NCBI GenBank assembly: GCA_932521025.1
Contig: OW051471.1
Coordinates: forward strand, 10,044,001-10,108,000
Length of the DNA: 64,000 nt
Direction of reading: 5' to 3'
Source of the DNA: Oscheius onirici
Taxonomy: Eukaryota > Nematoda > Chromadorea > Rhabditida > Rhabditidae
Shown here: positions 25,064 through 34,892 of the stretch, one piece after another
Position numbering within the stretch: position 1 is the first letter of the stretch
How the letters are laid out: every line of letters starts with the position of its first letter
The notes under the pieces: model-generated
The model's database searches: none
The model's input: only the letters and a program-made list of their open reading frames with translations
What the model was told of the DNA's origin: nothing
Made by a program: the position numbers and the translations under genes

Positions 25064-25135
25064 GGGGATATAGCTCAGTGGTAGAGCGCTCCCTTAGCAT
25101 GGGAGAGGTCTGGGGTTCAATTCCCCATATCTCCA
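25064..25135 (+). tRNA. tRNA-Ala (anticodon AGC)
   Basis: 72-nt tRNA with all four arms. The acceptor stem is GGGGATA paired with TATCTCC (one G-U), with discriminator A. The D-arm A-box reads TAGCTCAGTGG. The anticodon stem CTCCC/GGGAG closes the loop TTAGCAT, giving anticodon AGC at 25096-25098. The T-arm B-box reads GGTTCAATTCC. A short T-run follows at 25141 as the polymerase III stop. No intron. Confidence 0.97.
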
Positions 25136-25251
25136 GAAACGTTTTTGCTTTTGTTTTCTGTCAAACCTGATCGTTTTTCATCCTTTTTTTTGCTGAAATA
25201 TTTATTTTCACTAATGTACAGATAAGAGCAAGTTCTCGAGAACACTGTTTT

Positions 25252-26137
25252 TTAGCAGGAAGAAGCACAGACGTTTCCGCAGGACTGGAAGCACTGGGGA
25301 CTTCTGCATCCGGAGAAGCAGTTATTGTAGCAGTTTCCACAGTTGTTTCCGTTGTTGTTTCCGACGACGATGACCTGGGGCTGAGAGTTTCCACAATAGT
25401 TGCTGCACTGGTTGTTGCATCCCTGGTAGCACATGGGAGTAGAGCAACCGCTGTAGCACTGGTTCTGGCAAGAGTTGCAGGTAGGCTGCTGGACAACGAC
25501 GATTCCCTGAAAATAATTGTACACTGCTATCGAGATTATGTGAGACAGAGAATGCTCTGATCGAGACTCTTATTCAGTCAAAACCTCTCATTATTGCTCT
25601 GACAATGAGAGAGCAGCTCCGAGCCCAGGCCTGGGATTACAGAAGACTGGAGTTGGAAGGTACCCGCTAAACATATGGAATTAACTGATTCCGCTTCCAA
25701 AACGTTTGAGAGTTTTCTTCCGATCTAACTACCAATCTTTTTCTTTCAAGAAAAGGACAGTCTCAAGTTTTTTGATTTCTGCAAGGATCAATTCGTCTAC
25801 CCACAAAAGTTTCAATGAATCTAGAGGCACTAAAGTACTCACTCCGTTTCCTCCACACTGGTTGTTGCAGGTAGGAGCGCAGGAGCTGAAGCAGGCTGGG
25901 GTAGAACAAGAGTTCTGACATGTGTTGATGCAAGTAGGATAGCAATTGTTGGACGACCCACAGCAGGAGTTCGAGATTCCACCGCAGCACTGTCTCTTGG
26001 CACGAATGAGACCGATATCAGTAGACCCGTCAACCTACAGTAACCCTTCAAATTTTGCTGGAATCACTGGTTACCTTGGGCAGTTCTGCGGAGACGGTGG
26101 CCAGAAGGAAGAGGGAAGCGGAAAGGATGGCGATCAT
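25252..26137 (-). CDS. Secreted cysteine-rich repeat protein
   Basis: Three exons (26137-26075, 26034-25843, 25506-25252) close in phase to 169 residues. Residues 1-18 are a signal peptide (M-I-A-I-L-S-A-S-L-F-L-L-A-T-V-S-A). A dibasic A-K-R site at about residue 35 precedes the mature domain, which starts Q-C-C-G-G. The rest is Cys/Asn/Gln-rich, with repeated C-x2-x3-C-x3-C modules such as C-Y-S-G-C-S-T-P-M-C-Y-Q-G-C and C-F-S-G-C-R-S-P-Q-C-F-Q-S-C, at least three times, ending S-S-C. It is likely secreted and disulphide-bonded (cuticle, gut or defence). I do not assign a named family. Confidence 0.8.
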
Positions 26138-27942
26138 TGTTGTGCCTTGAGCTCGTTAGCTGTGATCTGACCACGGCTCTACGGGTCCTTTTAAACAGGC
26201 GCCAGAGGGCTGGTCGTTGCCCGAGGGGCGAATGACTCATGGAGTCTGTAAACTTACGGAGTTGCGAGATAGAGAGAGGCCGGTTCTCGTTTGGAGAGAG
26301 GAGCACATTGGGTCCCTCTTGTCGGCAGCAAGGATGACCACACGTGAAAGAGCAGAAGATCACTGTCGGAAGAACAAGATGGACGAAACAGAGGACGACC
26401 AGAAACAGAGGCAGGTACGGAAGATCAAGACTTTTGAGCAAAGAACAGACCTAAAGCGTGGAACATGTAGTAAGGGGAGTTAGTTTTGTCTGAATGCCAT
26501 AAAACGTCCACAGTTTTCTAATATTCATTAAAAAAAGATGGGTGCAAAGAGCAGAACAAATTTGGGGATAAAGAACGACTGAAGGTTGTAATCTCATTTT
26601 CTTTACCACCTGCCTTTCCAGCTGGGTCAGTGATCAAAATTGTGAAGGGCAAGGACTAGAACACACTTAGCAATGACTCCGGAAAACTGAACTTAAAATC
26701 TGCCTTAAAGAAGCACCGGAACAAATTGACACTCTTTTAATCATTTTTCATTGGATCTGGACGCCAATGTATCCACAGATTTAGAATTTCTTCTTTCAGG
26801 ATCTCCAGGCTCTCGGTGCACTTCAGCAATCCTCACACTACCGAGCCCAAATCACAACGGGCCGTCACAGAAGAGCACAATTCGGACCCAGAGGGCACAT
26901 CGAAGAAAGGGCGGTTTTTGTTTGTGTATTTGTTGTCGGTACGCAAGCACGCAATGGGTAAAGATGTGACGAAATTGATGTTTGCGATCAAGGAATATCA
27001 GACGTGAGAGCTGGAATTCTGGTTCTTTGGCTAACTTTGGATTAAAATATTTCCTTAAGGTCCATTTCAGGATTTTTCTAGAAAGGAAGTTTTTAAACCA
27101 TTCTCCTGCTAAGAGCCCAACTTTTTCCAAGTCTGCCCTCCTGCTCTTTTTTCTCTCCGTCAGTGATTTTTCTTTGTTTGTGATAATCTTCTCCGTCTGC
27201 AAGAGCTGTGTATCTTTGCCGTCAGCGGATGACATCAGTGACACTTGGAAAAAGACCTAGCCTAGCATGTTACGAGATGAAGTTTCTGACTACTTTTCAC
27301 TACCATGGAAAACTGGAAACCGTTGCAAATAGTGACGTTATTGAGTCCATATTTGCTCAAACAGCTATTTTTCGTCCAGACTATGACATCATCACTGCGT
27401 TTGCTCTCTTTTTTTCCGCCTTTTTTTTTAAATTCAGCAGAAACTGCCTGGAAAACTACCCAGAAGCACAGATCACACTTCCGAGGCACATTCTGAGCTT
27501 TGTTCTCCACTTGTGCTAACACTAACAACCGGCTGCTTCGAGCTATTTGGTCCGACCACCTTCAAAAGTGTTTTCGACCATTTGTTCGAGAGTATTTTGA
27601 CGATGTTTTCTTCTCGTTTTGGCAGACGCCAGGGTTAAAGACTTGGATGAACAACCTGAACGCCTACAACCATCCAAGATCTTGATAATAATAAAGTGGC
27701 CAGTCTCTCCTGATCTCCTTACTTTTAAAGAGCGATGGTGTTTGCTGTGGATTCATTATGTTGTCCGGGACCTCAAAATGATCGTGACAAGTTAGGCATT
27801 AAAAATCAGACCTCGTAGACGGCTGATTTTTATTCTATGACACTCGATTTCGAGCGAACAAATGTACTATTTTGATGTGTGAGACAGGTGTTATTCTTCC
27901 TTCAGACTAGATTAAAACTGCGTAAGCTGCGGTACACATCAA
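26138..27942. other. Intergenic with unresolved ORFs
   Basis: About 1.8 kb without a confident gene. A plus-strand frame at 27208-27519 (103 codons) and an adjacent frame at 27500-27685, followed at once by AATAAA, look mildly protein-like, but I find no consistent splicing or motif. TTTAAAAGG near 26.19 kb (minus strand) may be the TATA element of the cysteine-rich gene. Confidence 0.4.
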
Positions 27943-29015
27943 TGGACGAATATTTTCGTCTCTTTTGCCTCAATTTTCCAATACTGTACTGTAAAAACTG
28001 TACTCGTGATTTTGTGATGCGTGCAGCCAGACTTGTACTATCCACTTTTGCTTTTAAAGTCTGTGGCATTTTTAGATATTTTGGTGAATTTGGAGCATAT
28101 TTTTCGGTATTGAGTGTCTCACATTTTATATATTAAGCACTTTAGGCGTTATCATATTCAGCGGCCATCATTTCAGCCGTCTTTTCAGTTGGAGAAGCCA
28201 GCATTTGCAGACTAGCGATAACTTTTAAAATTGAACCGATTCTCAAGTGTACTCGAGGGAAATTGTGAGTCCTCAAAAGTTGTTTTTGTTCACAAAACAC
28301 TTTTCAGATTCCTTATGCTAGTTGCTATAGAAGTCGCTTTTATATGTTCGCTAGTGTCGGTTTTGTGTTTTAGTTTTACAGTGTCTCGTGAGGTACAGAG
28401 ACTCATCTAACCAACAAAAATACTTTTTTCAAGACTATCTACCATATTTGCAGTCAACAAAAGCTTCAACAAACTTGATACTCGAGTTTCAAAACAAGGA
28501 AAGCGTCTTCTTCTCCCTGATTTGTGACAGCCTTTCCATCAAAATTGTGTGTATGTTTTCCTCTAGATAACGTAAACATTTTTAGTTCTTGTAATATTTA
28601 TCATCGCCTTCGTTCTTTCCGTAATCTTGGCGCTATGGAATTTTTCTACTCACAGGAAGATTTTCAAGCCTGCTCAGTCTACAGAGAATCGGCGTCTGCA
28701 GGCTGGTATTACACGAGTTTTAATGATTCAGGTGAATTTTCCAAAGAAAAATTATTCCAAGTGTTACAGACGGCCCTGCCTATAGTACTTGTAGTGGTGC
28801 TAGGCGGCTTAGTAGTGTCCGCAGTTATTTTCAACGAAAGGGTCGACGAGAGAGAATCGCCATTTGATTTTGTATACAATTTCGCCATTATGTCGTTCAA
28901 TGTGTACAATGTCGTCATCTCTTTTCTTCTCCTTGTGTTTGTGAGGCCCTATCGACAGTATTTTAAAAGTATTTTTTCTGTAGAGCTGATCGCTCAACTA
29001 TCGTCAGCATTGTGA
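27943..29015 (+). pseudogene. Family F serpentine receptor, copy F2 (damaged)
   Basis: Aligns with the intact family F receptor at 30247-31500, from MDEYFRLFC to FVRPYRQYFK, including the T-H-R-K-I-F motif after TM5 and R-L-Q-A-G-I-T-R-V-L-M-I-Q before TM6. Exon 1 lacks about 35-40 residues covering the TM1-TM2 region (after F-P-I-L-Y). At the exon 3/4 junction near 28430 a single G serves the acceptor, where paralogs have AAG followed by G, so the frame drops one base. The last exon is open to a stop at 29013-29015, and AATAAA follows at about 29028. It is either non-functional or uses an unusual splice. Confidence 0.6.
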
Positions 29016-29145
29016 ACAATCAGTAGCAATAAACATTTTGTTCCAGTTGTTTTATTGCCCAGATCGTTCAAAACTGTTGAAATTTTTTTATTCTGCTGTT
29101 CCATTTGTTTTATTGCCTGCATCGTTTAAAAACTTTTGAAAATTT

Positions 29146-29947
29146 TCACAGAAGCATTTCAAGATTGTTCATTCGGCTATCGAGATATTTCGCCTTGTCT
29201 ATCAGCTGGTCTAGTGCTGAAGAATGTTCAGCAACAAATATAAAAAAGTTCTTTACATATTCAACAGAAAAGTGTAAAATTAATAGGCAAGGAATGCTTA
29301 TCGGAGAGATTTACAGTGTCGAAAGGGTTGAAGAAAAGCCGCTCGCTCAAAGGAACCCATTCTTTCTCAAACTTGTTGCCGATCTGCTTCATTTTCGCCT
29401 TGTCCCTCTTCAAAGCCGTAGTTATGTTTTCTGCCTGAAACGGCTCTCTTAAAAAAGCATAAAAGACAGTACCAAGTCGTTAATTCGGCCAAAGTTTATC
29501 CTGTCGTAGTTGATATGATTCAGAAGCTTCGATACAGTGTATTTTATCTGAAAAAGTACCTACAAAAATATAAAAAGCTTACTTCGTCAGGAAGGGCAGC
29601 TCCAATATCCAGCGTAATTATTGACAGTTCCTGAATGAGCATCTTAAACAGTTGTTGTTTAAAAAAGTAGTTAGCCTACTCCTGTTTCCAAACCATAGTT
29701 TGCCGATAAATAGTTGGTATACCTGATCCATTTCTCTTCAAACGTTCGATTAGCAAATTGTGACAAGTACTGAAAAGAGCACATTATTTCCCTTACAGAA
29801 ACTCACAGAAAACGTGCCTCGTCCAAAACTGATCGGATTGATCTGTCCAATATCATTTCGAATACGCTTATCTAACGTTACACTGAAGTCGAGGAGGCTG
29901 TAGCTTGTTGAGAAAAGAATAGACAATAATGCAACTGTTGGGAACAT
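29146..29947 (-). CDS. Predicted secreted alpha-helical protein, unknown family
   Basis: At least five exons join in phase: 29947-29807, 29769-29680, 29630-29583, 29547-29473, and from 29434. Residues 1-20 (M-F-P-T-V-A-L-L-S-I-L-F-S-T-S-Y-S-L-L) look like a signal peptide. Amphipathic helices follow, with F-E-E-K-W-I-R-Y-T-N-Y, L-D-I-G-A-A-L-P-D-E and L-L-N-H-I-N-Y-D-R-I-N. The C-terminal part reads E-Y-V-K-N-F-F and ends near 29146 with N-N-L-E-M-L-L. The final junction (29.25-29.32 kb) does not close cleanly, so the 3' exon is uncertain. The pattern of helices with spaced W/F residues resembles small secreted nematode proteins, but I cannot name the family. Confidence 0.5.
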
Positions 29948-30246
29948 GCTGGCAAGTATCAAAGTTAGAGTCGAGACGCTATGTTTGCCATTGTGATTTT
30001 GCCTTCGACATGTGGCAGGCACATGTTTCCGTGCGGAAAAGAAGAAAGTTCGAAATCTCATGTTTTCAGAAGATTCATATTTTGAAGTTTTCTCCTGCTA
30101 TACTAACTGACTATGTACTTGTGCGGCCATCGAACTTCCCTGAAAAAAATTAAAAAAGCGTCTCGAAAAACCGAGACAGGTGAATTATTGTTCATTTCAT
30201 TAAAACAGGAGCAACTGCGTTTTCCATTATCCCACGGAAAACGACA

Positions 30247-31500
30247 ATGGACGACTATTTTCGCCTGTTTTGCGTATTTTTCCCCATATTTCCACATACC
30301 GTGTCAATCTTTCTTATTTATGTTATCGCTACAAAATCACCAAGAAAGCTCTACAATATGAAGGGAATATTCATTCAAACGACGGTGATCGATACTGTGG
30401 CCATGTTTACGCTTACCTGGGGATGGGAGCCTGGGACGTATTATCCACTTCTCGCTTGCAAAGTTAATGGACTTTTCAAACATTTTGGCCAATTTGGAGC
30501 GTTGTTCTCGGTAATTATTGACCGAGCAGTTCGACGTCATACATTTCAGGCAATAACATACACGACAACTTTGGGATTATCGCTATTCACAGTTTTTGTG
30601 GCGTGTTGTTTCAGACTTGCAATAACCTTTAAAATAGACACTGTTCTGAAGTTCACCAGTAGAAAAGGGTAAGCAGTAAAATTAGACTTGTGAAACGACT
30701 AGCTGACGCATCCAAAATTTAAAAGGCAGTCGTCCAAAAGCTGAAGAAAACTTATTTTGGCTCAATAGAAAAATGAAACATCAAATTTTTGTAAGCAGCG
30801 CGTTTTTCAGCTTTCTCGTACAAGCAACCGTCCTAACTTGTACTATTTTACTTGTCGCGTCTATAGTAGTTCCATATGCTCCAGTATCTCGTGAGGTAAA
30901 ATTTCTTTCCTTCGGTGACAAAATTTTAAGGAATACCTTCTGTATTTGCAGTCATTAAACGTGACTTCTAGTTTGACGCTGGAGTTTACTAACGAAGAGA
31001 ACATTTTTTTATTTTTGATAGACAACAGTCTGTATATTAAACTTCTGGGTAGACTTTTTTTAAACGGCTCAGTTCGTTTCAGCAGCGTTCTTCACCTCTT
31101 CTGGCTTGGGCCTTTCGCTTTTACTGGCAGTCATAAACTTTGTCACTCACCGTAAAATTTTTCAACATTCTCAATCAATGGAACACCAGCGCTTGCAGAG
31201 AAGCATTACAACAGTTTTAATGATACAGGTAGGCTGGTCATATTTTTTATCAAAATATACTAGACATCTCTTCCTATACTTTGTGTTGGATTACCCATCG
31301 CTCTTATAGCCGGTCCGGTCATTGTCAGCGAAGCAAGAGATTCTGTACCTAACTTTTTCGCCAATATGTTTTTCATGTCGTGTATGGTTTATCACGCTGT
31401 TGGTCCGTTTCTGCTTCTTGTGGTTGTAAGGCCTTACCGTCACTACGTATTGTCTTGTTTCCGTCGAGGAAAAGTTTCTCCTGTCGTGGTATCAATGTGA
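30247..31500 (+). CDS. Family F serpentine receptor, copy F3 (intact)
   Basis: Seven-transmembrane chemoreceptor of a Srh/Sri-like family. Six exons (30247-30510, 30550-30668, 30811-30895, 30931-31048, 31083-31228, 31264-31500) close in phase to 322 residues. It starts MDDYFRLFC in TM1. T-K-S-P-R-K-L-Y-N-M-K ends the first cytoplasmic loop. E-H-Q-R-L-Q-R-S-I-T-T-V-L-M-I-Q precedes TM6, and VVVRPYRHY follows TM7. The PYR motif after TM7 is the hallmark of the Str superfamily. It is the only complete copy among five in the window (F1, F2, F4 and F5 are broken) and serves as the reference for their lesions. Confidence 0.85.
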
Positions 31501-31612
31501 GAAGCTGATCATGTCTCATTCTTTGAATGCCCTAAAATTATTGTTATGTGATTCAAAAACAAGTAAAGTATACTGTAACGTACTCGCCACAGAAGTAAAG
31601 GAAAAAAACCAT

Positions 31613-31712
31613 TGGACCAACTGGAATCCGTGACCTTTCCATTGCAACTTCCCTGCTCTACCACCGAGCTATAGCCATGGACAGACACCGTTGCGCTTTA
31701 ATATCAAAGAGA
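31613..31712 (-). repeat. tRNA-like repeat sharing a leader with the SINE family
   Basis: On the minus strand a leader (about 31712-31675, AAAGCGCAACGGTGTCTGTC) also found in the two SINE-like copies is followed by a tRNA-like module with A-box TAGCTCGGTGG. The B-box region is degenerate (GGATTCCAGTT) and the anticodon stem does not pair, so it is not a working tRNA. It reads as a degraded tRNA-derived element or tRNA pseudogene. Confidence 0.55.
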
Positions 31713-31955
31713 TCATGTGGTTTTCACTTAAAACCAGCCGCCTTACTGTTCAAGAAAAGGGAACATTTTGTGAATCAACGCGGGTTTTTTCAGCTGAGTA
31801 GCAAAGTTTTCATGCTGTTCAATTTTTTCATGAACAGATGATCGAACTAAATGTTAAGCGGCAGACACATCTCGATAATGTCGTAATAGCAGTGAGCTTC
31901 GGCATCGGGAAGAGATCGGCCACGATTAATGTAGTCTTCAGACATTTTCATTCTG

Positions 31956-32402
31956 ACCAGCCGGCTTCGCCGCCTGTCGGCGGCTTTTTTGACTTGTGTT
32001 TTCTTCTATACTTCTGATCTCCTCCCTAGTCAATAATTCCATAGCCAACCGATCCCTTCTGCTCCCTTCCCCCAGTCAACCGATCCCTTCTGCTTTCTTC
32101 CCCATTCAACCGATCTCTTCTGATCCGTTCTGCTCCCTTCCCCAGACAACCGATCTCTTTTGATCATGTCACCTTTTCTTCCTTCCCTAACCAATCGGAC
32201 CCTTTTTCATTCTTTCACAGGGCTATTTTCTACTCAAAAGAATCTAGGAAAAATATTTGGCGAGGAGAGGAATCGAACCCGGGTCGTCTGGGTAACAGCG
32301 GCGACTCTTAACAATACACTAACATTTGAGGTCCCGGAGAAACAAACGAACAAACACACAGAGGCCACGACAGACACCATTGCGCTTTAGTAGTAGAGAG
32401 AT
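31956..32402 (-). mobile_element. tRNA-derived SINE-like element, copy 1
   Basis: About 447 bases, shared with 63360-63856. Read on the minus strand it starts with the CTCTACTACTAAAGCGC leader. It then has a tRNA-like part with an A-box-like TAGTGTATTG and a perfect B-box GGTTCGATTCC. A unique stretch and a minisatellite of roughly 25-30 base units containing GATCGGTTG follow. It ends in A6 followed by a perfect hairpin (stem GCCGCC, loop GACA, stem GGCGGC). It has no ORF. The B-box and the matching second copy make an RNA polymerase III-derived retroposon likely. I could not confirm target-site duplications. Confidence 0.7.
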
Positions 32403-32492
32403 CAACATTGCAACTTTGATGCAACACGACCCGCATGCTGAAATAGAAACATAGTATTACTGGGGTATTAGCTCCCGCTGTGGGCTTAAAGT

Positions 32493-32508
32493 GGGGGGGG
32501 GGGGGGGG
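32493..32508. repeat. (G)16 homopolymer
   Basis: Sixteen consecutive G at the junction between the SINE-side sequence and the truncated 5' end of receptor fragment F4. Confidence 0.9.
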
Positions 32509-32519
32509 CGGAGATGTCA

Positions 32520-33120
32520 TACCTTAAATTTGACGGCGTATTAACGTTCACCAAAGGAAGTCGGTAAGTATAAACTAAAAAGATTGCCACTAGCAATAAG
32601 TTTATCAGATTTTTACTTCTGAATACATTGCTTGTCGTTGCTATGTTTATTTTATCGGTAACAATTTCCCGAAGTACTCCAGTTTCTCGCGAGGTATACT
32701 ACTTTGCTTTTTGTAAAGGTCGTATTTAAGGAGTACCTTTTATATTTACAATCCGTTAATGCACCACGAAACTTAATCTTAAAGTTTAAAAATGAGGAAA
32801 ACGTTTTTTTATTATCTGATAGCCGACAGGACAGGGGCTAGAATTACGTGTATGTTTTATGATTGGAAGCATTTATATGGTAGTTTAAGTTATTTCAATA
32901 GTTGTAGGAGGCTTTATCTTAGTAGATTTACTTGTATTCATCAATGTCGTCACCCACAGGAAGATTTTTAAAAGTGCTTAATCCGTGGAACACCAACGGT
33001 TGCAGAGGAATATTTCTACTGTATTAATGCTACAGGTAGTCTACTCTTGGCTTGAAAATTTGCAAACAAAATTTAGACCTTGTTGCCTATTGTGCTTGTT
33101 ATTATACCAGCTTGTTTGTT
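32520..33120 (+). pseudogene. Family F receptor fragment F4
   Basis: Corresponds to the end of exon 2 through the start of exon 6 of family F. It is most similar to F1, including in the introns, which differ at only a few bases. Exon 3 is in frame here (L-L-L-N-T-L-L-V-V-A), where F1 has lost two bases. TM1-2 and the C-terminal TM7 exon are missing. The 5' boundary is a G16 run and the 3' boundary is at about 33120, where unrelated lysine-rich coding sequence begins. It is a truncated duplicate. Confidence 0.75.
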
Positions 33121-33172
33121 GTTAAGCTGCCGAAGAGATGGGTGCCACCAGCACTCTTTCAGGTGACGACAG

Positions 33173-33310
33173 GTCCCGAAGAGAAAGCCTGATGCTGTAA
33201 AGAAAATGATTCGCCCCGAGAATAACAAGAAAAAAGCCGCTTCGTTTGGAAAAGGCAAGAAGAAGTCTCCCACCAATGGTGGTAAAAAGAAGAAGGCTGC
33301 CTCGCACTGA
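33173..33310 (+). pseudogene. Orphan lysine-rich 3' exon
   Basis: After a CGACAG acceptor, 45 residues run to a TGA at 33308-33310, and AATAAA follows at 33315-33320. The peptide is very basic (K-K-M-I-R-P-E-N-N-K-K-K-A-A-S-F-G-K, ending K-K-K-K-A-A-S-H). It looks like the last exon of a nucleic-acid-binding or nucleolar-type protein. The upstream exons are absent, because the sequence to its left is receptor fragment F4. It is probably a displaced exon. Family unknown. Confidence 0.35.
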
Positions 33311-33499
33311 AGGCAATAAAGCACCCGGAGTGTACCGTAGTCTTGTCTGAGTCAAAATTTGCTGATCCTTCTTTGGTCAGCAATGTTCATGCTTTCTTTC
33401 TCGTCTTACTGCTTCTGATCAGAATACTTATTCCCGATCGAAGCGACTTTCTCTTTACATAACACCTTTATCTCAGCCATTACTTTTAGATTTTTGGTT

Positions 33500-33734
33500 T
33501 ATTCGCGGTGATCTACGGGGGTTCCGTGTGGCGAAAGTACGCTTCTCCTGGCGGTAGATGCGAGTGGAGGGTTACGATCCGAGCTTCTCCAGTGCTGGTT
33601 GGACCGGGACAGGCTAGGCTGGCGAGAGATGCCAGGGTAGAATACCTTCGTGTACTACCACCCGGAATTGAATTGAACTTGCGATCACTTTCTTCATAGA
33701 CTGTCATCCTATCCACTTGACTATCCGGGCCATT
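33500..33734 (-). mobile_element. Second tRNA-derived SINE-like repeat
   Basis: On the minus strand a tRNA-like head begins at about 33734 with a perfect A-box TAGTCAAGTGG and a B-box-like AGTTCAATTC. The ends GCCCGGA and TCCGGGT can pair over seven positions (one G-U). The anticodon arm does not fold. A GC-rich unrelated body of about 160 bases follows. The head differs from that of the element at 31956-32402, so this would be a separate family. Only one copy is in the window. Confidence 0.45.
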
Positions 33735-33769
33735 ACTTAATAACCGTTACACTGTTATTTAAAAAGTCG

Positions 33770-34390
33770 TCAAGACAAAGAGTTCGATGGCTTTTTACAA
33801 ACATATGTTCTCATATCCTGCTTGCAATCTTCGTCGCTCCACTGCCGGTACCAAGGAACAGGTGGTCCGTCCGCCACCAGCTGTACACAGTTCTCTCCCT
33901 CCCGAACATCGTCTGGTTGGTTGAACGCAAAGTTCACGTAGTCTAGCTGAGGAAGGATAAATTTTTGTAAGATTGGGTAAACGTACAGGTGAACCGTCCA
34001 AATTGTACCAGCTATCCACATGGGGAGTCGTCCTCATAATGCCGATACCAACTTGATGATGGAGGAATTGAGAGACCCCGGAAGCTGATATTTCTAAGTT
34101 TTGTTGTTAACAAAAGAAAATCAAAGAACCTATGACGAAATCATTTTCTTCTTGACTGTGAATAGATGTTAGATGACCACCGGAAGCAGTACACATTATT
34201 TCGGCTGCGGCAAAATTTGTTTGGCCAAAGTTGACTCTCGATTGATAACAACAATCGGTAAAATCAAAATAAGTCCATCCGGAATCACAACGTGCTGAAG
34301 ATTCTCGTTCTCTGTCTCTTTTAATGTCCCTTTTTTGTCCATTTCCGTCTTTCTGTTCTTCTTGCTCTTATGCGCACTGTTCCAAGCCAC
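33770..34390 (-). CDS. C-type lectin-domain protein 1
   Basis: C-type lectin-like domain (sugar or ligand binding, usually secreted in nematodes). The reading runs C-D-S-G-W-T-Y-F then D-C-C-Y at the start, A-A-A-E-I-M-C-T-A-S-G-G-H-L-T-S-I-H-S (the conserved C-GG-L-SI block), and D-S-W-Y-N-L-D-G-S-P, N-Q-P-D-D, E-N-C, W-S-D-E-D-C and Y-V-C-K-K-P at the end. Introns at about 34134-34095 and 33996-33962 join in phase. The Q-P-D motif, with D in place of N or E, leaves calcium/sugar binding uncertain. I could not place the signal-peptide exon upstream of 34.3 kb, so the 5' end is approximate. Confidence 0.7.
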
Positions 34391-34454
34391 GAACTGCTTA
34401 CACTTAACAATCGTAGATTTCCCTACTTCACCACTAACTTTAGCCTGAAGTTTA

Positions 34455-34892
34455 TTACTTTTTCAAAAAACACATCATTTCTACCGGTTTCTTACAGGCC
34501 ACTGCTCTAAAAACATGGTAGCAATTGTTGTCATTCATATGCATCCAGAAGCCATTGTGTGTATCCCGAGTGGACGCATCGACGTGCAACTGCACATTTT
34601 TGTCGAAAGATGATAACACATTTTTCTCCTTCCTCGAGATCGTCCGGTTGACCAGGAGCCCAGTCAAAATAATCGAATGAGCTCCTATCCACATTCATCC
34701 ATTCGTTGGAATGAGGAGATTTTCTTTTGAAGCCAATAAGAAGTTGATAAGAAGTGTCTTCTCTATTCCTCGACTGGCTGATTCCTAAACTATTTTTGTA
34801 AACTGACATATTTGAGCTACTTCTCAAAAAATGGGCCTCTTCTTTGCTGTGAACTGACGTCAGATGACTGCCAACGGACACACATTTGACGT
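34455..34892 (-). pseudogene. C-type lectin-domain protein 2 (frameshifted, 5' truncated)
   Basis: Second lectin domain. It has C-V-S-V-G-S-H-L-T-S-V-H-S-K-E-E, then E-W-M-N-V-D, W-A-P-G-Q-P-D-D-L-E-E-G-E-K-C-V, and after a one-base frame change near 34600, N-D-N-N-C-Y followed by A-V-A-C-K-K-P. The shift is next to a CAAAAATG run. The N-terminal part, including the first cysteines, is missing. At about 34891 the lectin sequence stops and is replaced by about 52 bases that match the 3' end of receptor F1. It is a pseudogene as read. Confidence 0.7.

Noticed and set aside
25161..25496. 111-codon Ala/Thr/Ser-rich minus-strand ORF
   Set aside because: Out-of-frame reading of the cysteine-rich gene. 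The Cys frame splices to a signal peptide.
26751..27244. Overlapping plus- and minus-strand ORFs of 60-130 codons
   Set aside because: No family, no consistent splicing, and the frames disagree between strands.
31636..31680. Functional tRNA gene on the minus strand
   Set aside because: The A-box is good, but the anticodon stem does not pair and the T-arm is degenerate. Treated as a tRNA-derived repeat.
31960..31986. Bacterial rho-independent terminator (GC hairpin plus T6)
   Set aside because: The genome is eukaryotic, and the hairpin is the conserved end of a repeated element present twice.
33665..33734. Functional tRNA (Arg-like) on the minus strand
   Set aside because: The acceptor ends pair, but no valid anticodon stem-loop forms and a non-tRNA body continues. 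Treated as SINE-like.
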